Positions 1 to 6,747 of a DNA stretch of 7,522 bases are shown here, piece after piece; the stretch's first letter is position 1, and each line of letters opens with the position of its first letter. A model generated the notes under the pieces. That model was not told the DNA's origin. It did no database searches and saw only the letters and a program-made list of their open reading frames with translations. A program made the position numbers and the translations under genes. This DNA is from an uncultured Desulfobulbaceae bacterium. GTDB taxonomy: Bacteria; Desulfobacterota; Desulfobulbia; Desulfobulbales; Desulfobulbaceae. The stretch lies in NCBI GenBank assembly GCA_945787305.1, contig CALZIH010000282.1:1-7522 (forward strand), written 5' to 3'.

Positions 1-1273
1 CAGCGACTAGTCCTGTAGCTTCAAAATTCAGGTAGAGTGACCGGTTATCAAGGTTAACGGTACCAATACCGGCCAGTGTATCGTCCACCAGAATCACTTT
101 CTGGTGCATGAAGCGATCACGGTAGCGAAAGAGTCGAGCCCCACAACTGGTCATGGCGTCATAATAGGTGAACGAAGCTGCTTCGACAAAACGTTGGTCT
201 GCCTTGCCCGGGAGCAGAATTCGAACATCGACCCCGCGTATGGCGGCAGCCTGGAGGGCACGAACCATGATATCATCGGGAACAAAATATGGACTTGTGA
301 GCCACAATCGATAACGGGCCATGTTGACCAGTGTTGTGAAGAGCACACTGCAGTCTTTATTGCTATCTGCCGGCCCGGTATTGACAATAGCAACAGCCTG
401 CCCATTGGTCTTGTCAGGTTCAGGTACCATGTTGCTCTGGGGAATGTTCCCTGTTGCCCAGAACCAGTCCTTAAGAAAAGTAAGTTGGATCTGCTGGACC
501 CCTGGACCAACAATCTTCATATGGGTGTCTCGGTAACCAAGATATTCATCACCCAGATTGTGGCCACCGATAAATCCTGTTTTTCCATCGACAATAAGCA
601 GTTTACGGTGGTTGCGAAAATTCACCTGGAAGCGATTATTTCTCCCCTGTGTTGTTTTGAACCCAGAGACCTCGATCCCTTCTGCATGCATAGCATCGAG
701 ATACGAATTGGGCAGCTTGATACTGCCGATCTCGTCATACAAAAAATGAACGCGTACACCACTGCGGGCTTTTTCAATAAGCGCATCACGTAAACGCCGA
801 CCACTGGCATCATCGCGGACAATATAAAACTGGACGAGTATATAGGCATCTGCCCCGGCAATTGCATCAAGCATTGCCTTGTAGGTTTCCTCGCCATCAA
901 TCAATAACGCTGTCCGGTTGCCCCGGGTAAAGGGAACCCCGGTTAAACACTGCGTCACCTTTTCGATGACCTCCAGGCCTGCCTGCGGTTTTGCGGCCAA
1001 GGCTGTAATCCTAGCATACCAATCATTCCATTGTTCACCAAAACGGGATTCTTTTTCCCGGACCGCCTCCGCATAGCCATGAAACCGGGTACGTCCAAAG
1101 AGAATATAGAGAGGAACCGTGACAACCGGCATCGAAATAAGGGCAATGAGCCAGGCGATCGACCCCTGGGATGATCTTGGTCTCATGACAGTATCAACGG
1201 CAAAGAGGAGTCCGAAAACTTCGGCGACAACAAAAATCGCCCCGATGATGGTTATGGAGTCCATCTCAATCAT
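1..1273 (-). CDS. cls: Cardiolipin synthase, phospholipase D family (3' end outside window)
   Basis: This inner-membrane enzyme joins phosphatidyl groups of two phosphatidylglycerols to make cardiolipin. The frame is open from ATG 1273 to the left edge, 424 codons with no stop; bacterial Cls is usually about 480 residues, so roughly the last 60 are missing. Two N-terminal hydrophobic segments fit the PLDc_N membrane anchor: about 7-24 (ITIIGAIFVVAEVFGLLF) and 43-60 (IAWLIALISMPVVTVPLY), followed by FGRTRFHGY. Both catalytic HKD motifs are present: H222-x-K224-x4-D229 (HRKLLIVDG), followed by FIGGHNLGDEYLG, and H390-x-K392-x4-D397 (HQKVILVDD), followed by GTVNLDNRSLYLNFE. The ATG at 1273 overlaps the ykgJ stop, and a second in-frame ATG at 1264 is possible. 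Neither has a strong Shine-Dalgarno, so coupling to ykgJ translation is likely. E. coli ClsA has its motifs at similar positions. Confidence 0.95.
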   Translation of the reverse strand, partial: MIEMDSITIIGAIFVVAEVFGLLFAVDTVMRPRSSQGSIAWLIALISMPVVTVPLYILFGRTRFHGYAEAVREKESRFGEQWNDWYARITALAAKPQAGLEVIEKVTQCLTGVPFTRGNRTALLIDGEETYKAMLDAIAGADAYILVQFYIVRDDASGRRLRDALIEKARSGVRVHFLYDEIGSIKLPNSYLDAMHAEGIEVSGFKTTQGRNNRFQVNFRNHRKLLIVDGKTGFIGGHNLGDEYLGYRDTHMKIVGPGVQQIQLTFLKDWFWATGNIPQSNMVPEPDKTNGQAVAIVNTGPADSNKDCSVLFTTLVNMARYRLWLTSPYFVPDDIMVRALQAAAIRGVDVRILLPGKADQRFVEAASFTYYDAMTSCGARLFRYRDRFMHQKVILVDDTLAGIGTVNLDNRSLYLNFEATGLVA

Positions 1274-1658
1274 TTTGTGTCGGGACTATAAGACTCTGTT
1301 CAATTCGAGGTTGAATGACAGCAAGCAAGCTGGCATTTTCAAGATATGGGCAGGGTTTATCATAAGGAAAATTACGACATTGGGTAGGACGTGCCTCATG
1401 GATCGAACAGCGTTTACACATCCGGTCATTGGCAAGAAAGATACAGGAACCATCTTCCCTGGTTTTAAAGGTATTTTTCCCCTCAATATAGCGCTTACGG
1501 ACCTCTCCATCCGTAATGTTGAAATGACGCGCCATGCGATTTATATCTTCGGCCATGATATAAAGGCTGGCACTTTCAATACGGTAGCAACAGTAACCGG
1601 GACAAAAATTGCAAAAGGTTTTATTTCCTGCCAGTGAGTACTCACGCTCTTCACTCAT
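1266..1658 (-). CDS. YkgJ-family cysteine-cluster protein
   Basis: 130 residues, a small soluble protein of the YkgJ (CxxCxxxCC, putative zinc- or iron-chelating) family. The N-terminal cluster is C16-x2-C19-x3-C23-C24 (FCNFCPGYCCYRIE). A second cysteine-rich part follows with C72 (GSCIFL), C81, C84, C94 and C103, in the order MCKRCSIHEARPTQCRNFPYDKPC, whose HEARPxxCRxFP pattern is typical of the family. The biochemical role is not established; metal binding is inferred from the cysteines. Its ATG overlaps the regulator's stop (ATGA, 1655-1658). Its own TGA at 1268-1266 lies inside the first codons of cardiolipin synthase, so it is translated between the two by coupling. A related cysteine cluster sits at the C-terminus of the phosphatase two genes upstream, which suggests shared metal chemistry or ancestry. 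No membrane segment or signal peptide is seen. Confidence 0.9.
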   Translation of the reverse strand: MSEEREYSLAGNKTFCNFCPGYCCYRIESASLYIMAEDINRMARHFNITDGEVRKRYIEGKNTFKTREDGSCIFLANDRMCKRCSIHEARPTQCRNFPYDKPCPYLENASLLAVIQPRIEQSLIVPTQND

Positions 1659-3088
1659 GGTCGAAACTCCCGGGCCTCAACGCCGAATCGACGCATAAGC
1701 CTCTGTAATGCCTGCCTTTCCATACCACACTGCCTGGCTGCCGCCGAAACATTGCCCTGGTTTATGGTCAGAACGTTTGCTATATAAGAACGGGTAAAAG
1801 AACCCATGACTTCCTCCTTGGCATCCTTGTACGGAAGATGGAGAAAACTGTTCTGCTTGATCATGGTATCACCATTGCCTATGCAAGGGTCCTGCCCCTC
1901 CTCGACAAGATCATTTGGAGTAATAACATTTCCATTGCAAAGCAGTACCGCTCGATTGATCGTATTCTGCAACTCCCGGATATTTCCACGCCAGGGCCTT
2001 CGTAACAGGCATTGCAACGCCTCGGGCATAAACTCCAGATCCTTACGACCATGCTCCTCACAAAAAATTTCCAGAAAATGTTGCGCAAGAAGTGGTATAT
2101 CGTTACTGATTTCAGACAGACTCGGCATGACAACGCTCAACACGTTAAGCCGGTAATACAGATCCTCCCTGAACTCCCCTTTTCTCATTTTTTCTTCAAG
2201 ATTCTGATTAGTTGATGCCAGCACCCGCACATCGACCGGATAGGTTCTGGTCTGCCCCAGGGGTTGAATCTCTTTTTCCTGTAACACCCTGAGCAACTTG
2301 GTCTGAATAGAAACCGGGATATCGGCAATTTCATCAAGGAGGATTGTCGAACCGTTGGCCTCGAGGAACAGGCCGTCTTTATCCTTGTCAGCGCCGGTAA
2401 ATGCACCTTTTTTATAGCCGAACAACTCACTTTCCAATATCTGTTCCGGCAGGGCCGGACAATTGACGGTAATCATTCTCCGCCCTGCCCGCTTACTCAT
2501 GGAATGCAAGGCCCTGGCGGCAAGCTCTTTCCCGGTGCCGGACTCACCCCGGATAAGGACTGTTGCCTTACTTGGGGCAAGACGTTTCAACAGGGCGAGA
2601 ACCTGGACAATTTTTTTCGAACGGCCGACAAATCCTACTTCCTGATGGTGTTCAATCAGTCGATTATGCAGCTGCAGGTTCTCCCGCAGCAAGGTGGTCC
2701 GCTCTATTGCCCGCTCTATCGCCAGGACAATTCTATCGTTATCAAAAGGTTTTTCAAAGAAATCATAGGCGCCGTCTTTTAAAGCCTGAACCGCCATTTC
2801 AATGGTTCCGTAACCGGTCATGATAATACTGCTGACCGTTTGGTCGAGATCATGGAGTTTGCGCAAAAACTCAAGGCCATCTATCCCCGGCATCTTGATG
2901 TCGGTCAACACCACATCCGGCACCCATGTTTCAGCAATGAGCAGGGCCTCATGGGCTGATTCGGCAGCCTGTACAGAACAGCCACATTTTTTTGAAATAA
3001 GCTTGGTGAGCAGATTCAGCATATCGCGCTCATCATCAACGACCAGAACCTTTTTCTCCTTTAGCTGCCGTTCCATCTCTTTGCTCAC
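1655..3088 (-). CDS. NtrC-family sigma-54-dependent response regulator
   Basis: 477 residues in the standard three-domain order, a cytosolic DNA-binding activator that remodels sigma-54 RNA polymerase. The receiver domain covers about 12-125, with acidic pocket D18/D19, phosphoacceptor D63 (LTDIKMPG), T91 and K113 (FEKPF). The AAA+ domain covers about 150-390: Walker A GESGTGKE at 181-188, the sigma-54 contact loop GAFTGA at 228-233, and Walker B ILLDEI near 249-254. A Fis-type helix-turn-helix lies near 445-466 (GNVSAAARQCGMERQALQRL). All key residues are present, so it should be a true phosphorylation-responsive sigma-54 activator. The GTG start at 3088 overlaps the phosphatase stop (GTGA); ATG 3076 is the alternative. 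No partner histidine kinase lies in the window. No sigma-54 -24/-12 element was found here, so its targets are unknown. AtoC/ZraR-type regulators are the closest in style. Confidence 0.95.
   Translation of the reverse strand: MSKEMERQLKEKKVLVVDDERDMLNLLTKLISKKCGCSVQAAESAHEALLIAETWVPDVVLTDIKMPGIDGLEFLRKLHDLDQTVSSIIMTGYGTIEMAVQALKDGAYDFFEKPFDNDRIVLAIERAIERTTLLRENLQLHNRLIEHHQEVGFVGRSKKIVQVLALLKRLAPSKATVLIRGESGTGKELAARALHSMSKRAGRRMITVNCPALPEQILESELFGYKKGAFTGADKDKDGLFLEANGSTILLDEIADIPVSIQTKLLRVLQEKEIQPLGQTRTYPVDVRVLASTNQNLEEKMRKGEFREDLYYRLNVLSVVMPSLSEISNDIPLLAQHFLEIFCEEHGRKDLEFMPEALQCLLRRPWRGNIRELQNTINRAVLLCNGNVITPNDLVEEGQDPCIGNGDTMIKQNSFLHLPYKDAKEEVMGSFTRSYIANVLTINQGNVSAAARQCGMERQALQRLMRRFGVEAREFRP
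1667..1671 (-). promoter_or_regulatory. Ribosome binding site of the ykgJ-like gene
   Basis: GGGAG on the coding strand lies 8 bases upstream of the ATG at 1658, inside the end of the regulator gene. It is one of the clearer Shine-Dalgarno sequences in the window and supports this start. Confidence 0.55.
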
Positions 3089-3091
3089 CCT
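3084..3091 (-). promoter_or_regulatory. Candidate ribosome binding site for the response regulator
   Basis: The coding-strand sequence AGGGTGAG lies 7 bases before an in-frame ATG at 3076. It overlaps the GTGA junction at 3088-3085, so it would support the ATG at 3076 (MERQLKEKK) rather than the GTG at 3088. The choice changes the protein by only four residues. Confidence 0.45.
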
Positions 3092-4156
3092 GCGTTACCG
3101 CTCATCGCCTGAAAACAGCTCTGGACAAAACGACCCGACACCGTATCGGCCATGGAAAACTGCAAGATATTTTCAGGTGGAAATGAGCCGGTCAATGCTA
3201 AAAATATATTTTGGGAAAGATTGGAAAGCATGGCTTCGAATTCTTTTTTTCTCTCTTCTGAAAGCCCGGTCTGTTGCCAGCGACAACGAAAGGGTCGATG
3301 TCTGAAGGCCATGCAATGCCCCCCTGAAGATAGTGGGCAAAATGTTTCGGTGGCGGCAAAAAGACCAGCAAAGTCTTCATCGATCAAAATCGGGTAACGG
3401 CGGTGCAGTGCTCGCACCGTTTTAATCACACCGATACACTCCATGGCCCTTTCAATTGCCTGGGTTCGGGCATCCTGGCTGAAAACAGCATTTATTTTAG
3501 CCTGGAGATAGATACTTTCCGCAAGCTTCAATTCAAAATACTGTTTACAACATGCTGCAGTAGTATCACCACAGGTTGATGCGCCGCCACAATCAACAAG
3601 CTCTTCGTCCAGCTCCTGGGCTATGGCTTCATATTCTTGAAAAAATGATGAAAGATCAACCGTACTCTGCGTCTCCAACCGCGGTTCGGCCAGAGCGAGG
3701 ACACCTTCTTTCTTGTGAAACTTCCGTAACAGTTTCCATTGACTGTAGTTTGTTGGATTGGCACGGGTGTTCTTTAAAATTTTTTCAGCTTTTTTCAAGC
3801 CCAACCCCCTGCGCACGAGATAGGCAGATACAAGGGTCCCGGTCCGGCCATGGCCATGTCGACAATGGATGAGTATTTTCTTTTGCAGATACACGGCCTC
3901 GTCAAGCCACTCCTGCGCCTTTTCCATGGCCTCAATGGATGGTACGGACTCGTCGGCAACGGGGAGGTGATACACCTCAATTCCGGCCTTTTCCTCAATT
4001 TCATGCAGATCGGAAAATTTCGTGCAGATCGGAAAATTCCCCACAGAGATTAACAATCGCCACTATGTCCATATCCCTGATATCATCAAGCTCTTGATAG
4101 GACATTGGCGCATAGCCGGCGGCAATCTGACTGGTAATCCAGGTTGGTTGATACAT
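3085..4156 (-). pseudogene. Dual-specificity phosphatase fused to YkgJ-like cysteine cluster, frameshifted by 19-bp duplication
   Basis: Two reading frames make one gene. From ATG 4156 the first frame reads MYQPTWITSQIAAGYAP and then VNLCGEFSDLHEI, and stops at TGA 4003-4001. The second frame resumes at FSDLHEIEEKAG and runs to TGA 3087-3085. Dropping one 19-bp repeat copy gives 1053 bases, 350 residues plus stop, in one frame. In restored numbering the phosphatase domain covers about 1-150, with candidate general acid D62 and the signature H91-C-R-H-G-H-G-R98-T. This is the HCx5R loop of Cys-dependent phosphatases. Residues 183-290 carry C183, C189, C196, C197, C267, C275 and C285, with CMAFRHRPFRCR resembling the YkgJ Fe/Zn-chelating family. 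The start has no good Shine-Dalgarno; it is chosen because family-like sequence begins there. A TTG-initiated 323-residue frame from 4056 retains the catalytic loop, so partial product is possible. Sequencing error is an alternative explanation. Confidence 0.85.
4001..4038. repeat. 19-bp tandem duplication causing frameshift
   Basis: Two abutting 19-base copies on the plus strand lie at 4001-4019 and 4020-4038. They differ only at the third base (TCATGCAG versus TCGTGCAG) and share the core TGCAGATCGGAAAATT. On the coding strand both encode FSDLHE. Because 19 is not a multiple of three, the second copy is read out of frame and yields the TGA at 4003-4001. Four further bases (AATT) flanking the unit also match, giving short homology for slippage. 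Confidence 0.95.
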
Positions 4157-4187
4157 ACATTCAGGGGTAAGAATTACTATGTAAAAA

Positions 4188-6719
4188 TCAGGCTGCCAGT
4201 GTAAAGGTATACTGACCCTTGAAAAACAGCTCCACACTTCGAGCAACGTCATCCTCTTCTTTAAGGACCATATCCATCAATTTCGTTGCGCCCAGTAAAC
4301 GCCCAAGCATATCCAAAGCCTTGCACAGCTGTTTTGGATCAATTTCATGCAGCCGGGCATCAAGCAGGTCCGCCTTCACCGTAACCGTAAATCCCATACG
4401 GCTCAAGACCGTTTCGAGAAATTGCAATCGCAGGGTCCTGCCGGCATATTCGCCACCACCGCCGGCAAACCGAATCTGACAGTAATTGGTCCTTGGATCA
4501 CCCCCACAAAGGGCATCAACCAGGGTAAAATGGTAACCGAAGCGCATATTAAGGTTCAGGTAATCCTGCCCGATAATGGCATAGGAAGCGAATGCACTGG
4601 AATTCTTCGTCACAACACCGCCGGCAAGCGTAACCTCATCAAAGGCCTTCCAGTCAAAATGACTATGCGATTGCCAGTCTATGCCCGGATGACTGAGCCC
4701 CTGCCAGAGGGCGAGAAAAGGACGACAACAAATATTTACCAGCACCACCGACTCAAGATGTTCGGAGCGTGGACAGAGTCCGCCACCGACATCCAGTAAA
4801 TTAACAGCTAGGGGCAGGTCTGTCTGCAATCTTTTTTTGCTTCGGCTGCCGGTCTTCTCGCCAAGGGAGAACATGGTACGCACCGCCAGTTCATGGGTAT
4901 AGCGGATAATATCATGCAGGGAGCGGCAGGCATCCGAACGAAAATCGTCACCTTCCGGATCCAGCAGATTAAGGGGGGTAATAAAATCCATGACCGCCCG
5001 CAGTTTACGAAAATATGGCAGGTCGCGGCCAGGTTGCCCTTGAGCGTCTGTGCAGATACCGGCAACAGAACCGGCATAAACCTGCCGCCTATCGGCATCA
5101 ACAGTAATCAGCTGGCCGGGATGCAAAATCTTTGTGGCATCAGCCACTCCAATCAGCAAGGGGACGCCGAACTCTCGGCACACGGTGGCAAAATGTCCGG
5201 CTGTTGAGCCCTGTTCGGCAACCACAGCCACGATTCTGTTCAGGTATCGTACCAGGGCCGGCGGAGTTGAACGGGTAACCAGGACTGCACCCTGTTCAAT
5301 CTGCTGCTCTGTCTTGTTAGACAGGACAACCACCTTACCGGTAGCCGTACCACCGGAAGCCTTCTCGCCACCGACCAGCAACACTTGCTCGCGTTTATCC
5401 AGGCCTGACTCCTTCTCCCGGACTGTAGCTATCTCTGCCTGTTGCAAGGGGCGGGCCTGGAGAATAAACAAGGCCCCGTCATCGGTTACGGCCCATTCAA
5501 TATCCTGGGCACACCCATACAAACGCTCTATTTTCCTCGCCCACCTGCCAAGTTCAAGCAGTTGATCATCGGGCAGACAAAAATGTCCCTTACCTGCAGG
5601 TTCAAGTGCGCATTCCTGCAATCCGTCATCGGATACAACGAGTTTTGTTGTCTGCGTCCCTTGTACTTTACGGACAATGCCACCATGGCTGCGATCAATA
5701 TAGGCGATATCACCCATTGCGCCGCCCCCGACCAGTGTTTCACCAAGACCATAAATCGCATGAACGGCTATCTCCTGAACACTGTTATGCTCTGGAACTG
5801 TTGTATAAACGACTCCACTTACAGACGCCTTCACCATGGAAAGAACCAACACCCCCATGGCGGCCTCCTCATCGGACAGCCCCAGGGTGATTCTGTACAA
5901 CAGGGCTTCCGGAGAATATTTGGAAGCCAAGACCTTAAGATAAGCTGCCAGGATGTCTTTTTTGCCAACTGCAAGTTCGGTATGATACTGTCCGGCAAAA
6001 GAATGTTCTCCATCCTCGTTTACCGCGGAGGATCGTACTGCGCACAGTACAGGCGCACCAGCCTGCTTCTCCATTTGTTCATAGGCCAGTAGAATAGACT
6101 CGCTTACGGCTCCAGGAATTTCAGCAGAGGTAATAAGGGCTGTCAGCTTCCCGGAAATCTGCTGGAGGCCGAACATATCCTCAATATCGATCGCCGCCAG
6201 CAGGTCATCAACAGGTGCTCGCAAATTATTTTCTAACAGCACACGATTAAAAGCGTTGGCACTGATGACAAAGCCCTCTGGTATCCTGGCCTGCAATTCT
6301 TTTTGCAATCGTGCCAGGTTGTACGCCTTGTTGCCGGAAAGAGAGGGCGAATCAGTATCTGATAATCCGATTATATAGGGTTCCACTGGCAGTTGCTCCG
6401 GTGGAGCCAACAGAAAACGGGCATAAAAATCTATTTTTTTATAATACTGGCTAAGGGTAGCCGCCTCGGTCGGGTGCAACGGGGAAAGATGATCAACCAT
6501 GGCAGCGACAGCGCCGGAAAACTCTGAGTACAGTTGATTTATACCAGCGGCATCCAGGCGTTTTCCGTCATGGTAGAGAAGTTCGATTTCCGCCATCAGG
6601 TCATGGCATCGACCATCCTGTTTCAGCAACTCCTTGAAAGCCTCATAGGTCTGCCTGAGCAAAACGCCCGGGGCGAAGATCCTATACGACCAATGCTTAA
6701 ACAGGCTATTGAGCAGCAT
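4188..6719 (-). CDS. PEP-synthase-like phosphotransferase with non-canonical C-terminus
   Basis: 843 residues. Residues 1-120 are an unassigned, mostly helical N-terminal extension. Residues 125-425 are a PPDK/PEP-synthase-type ATP-grasp domain: SGNKAYNLARL at 128-138, VRSSAVNEDGEHSFAGQY at 228-245, DIEWA at 406-410 and LFILQARP at 417-424. Residues 450-550 are the swivelling phosphohistidine domain, where H509 in STAGHFATVCREFGVP is the expected phosphocarrier. Canonical enzymes read T-x-H, whereas here Ala and Gly precede His and Thr is three residues back. The PEP/pyruvate-binding TIM barrel of PpsA is absent. Residues 565-843 are instead a different region ending in a basic stretch (RFAGGGGEYAGRTLRLQF near 750-767), which resembles C-termini I recall from Desulfobacterota PEP/pyruvate-binding-domain proteins. 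Likely ATP-dependent phosphorylation of an unknown acceptor; gluconeogenic PEP synthesis is unlikely. Start ATG at 6719 has no clear Shine-Dalgarno; the 31-base gap to the phosphatase gene suggests co-transcription. Confidence 0.85.
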   Translation of the reverse strand: MLLNSLFKHWSYRIFAPGVLLRQTYEAFKELLKQDGRCHDLMAEIELLYHDGKRLDAAGINQLYSEFSGAVAAMVDHLSPLHPTEAATLSQYYKKIDFYARFLLAPPEQLPVEPYIIGLSDTDSPSLSGNKAYNLARLQKELQARIPEGFVISANAFNRVLLENNLRAPVDDLLAAIDIEDMFGLQQISGKLTALITSAEIPGAVSESILLAYEQMEKQAGAPVLCAVRSSAVNEDGEHSFAGQYHTELAVGKKDILAAYLKVLASKYSPEALLYRITLGLSDEEAAMGVLVLSMVKASVSGVVYTTVPEHNSVQEIAVHAIYGLGETLVGGGAMGDIAYIDRSHGGIVRKVQGTQTTKLVVSDDGLQECALEPAGKGHFCLPDDQLLELGRWARKIERLYGCAQDIEWAVTDDGALFILQARPLQQAEIATVREKESGLDKREQVLLVGGEKASGGTATGKVVVLSNKTEQQIEQGAVLVTRSTPPALVRYLNRIVAVVAEQGSTAGHFATVCREFGVPLLIGVADATKILHPGQLITVDADRRQVYAGSVAGICTDAQGQPGRDLPYFRKLRAVMDFITPLNLLDPEGDDFRSDACRSLHDIIRYTHELAVRTMFSLGEKTGSRSKKRLQTDLPLAVNLLDVGGGLCPRSEHLESVVLVNICCRPFLALWQGLSHPGIDWQSHSHFDWKAFDEVTLAGGVVTKNSSAFASYAIIGQDYLNLNMRFGYHFTLVDALCGGDPRTNYCQIRFAGGGGEYAGRTLRLQFLETVLSRMGFTVTVKADLLDARLHEIDPKQLCKALDMLGRLLGATKLMDMVLKEEDDVARSVELFFKGQYTFTLAA

Positions 6720-6723
6720 AATG

Positions 6724-6747
6724 TATGGAAAATAATTTATGGAAAAT
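6724..6747. repeat. 10-bp direct repeat at the thiL/PEP-synthase-like junction
   Basis: TATGGAAAAT on the plus strand occurs at 6724-6733 and again at 6738-6747, with a 14-base period. On the coding strand this reads as two ATTTTCCATA copies. The repeat spans the thiL stop codon (6737-6739) and fills most of the 17-base gap before the next start. It looks like a short tandem duplication that formed the AT-rich junction. No function is assigned. Confidence 0.6.

Noticed and set aside
104..793. Plus-strand open frame of 229 codons
   Set aside because: It lies wholly antisense to cls, whose frame carries both HKD motifs. The translation shows no domain or recognisable motif.
1119..1637. Plus-strand open frame of 172 codons
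   Set aside because: It is antisense to the 5' part of cls and nearly all of the ykgJ-like gene, crosses the gene boundary, and has no recognisable motif.
3759..3774. TGGCAC-N5-TTCT resembling a sigma-54 promoter
   Set aside because: It lacks the GC of the -12 element, lies on the plus strand, and is inside the phosphatase gene with no plus-strand gene downstream.
3085..4056. The TTG-initiated 323-residue frame as the true, complete phosphatase
   Set aside because: Its first 13 residues are out-of-frame readthrough of the duplicated sequence. The natural N-terminus lies in the other frame and joins perfectly if one 19-bp copy is removed.
4022..4252. The 83-residue minus-strand frame from ATG 4252 as a separate small gene
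   Set aside because: Its first 32 codons overlap the end of the PEP-synthase-like gene and its remainder is simply the N-terminal part of the frameshifted phosphatase.
5442..6092. Plus-strand open frame of 216 codons
   Set aside because: It is antisense to the ATP-grasp region of the PEP-synthase-like gene, which has continuous family motifs on the minus strand.
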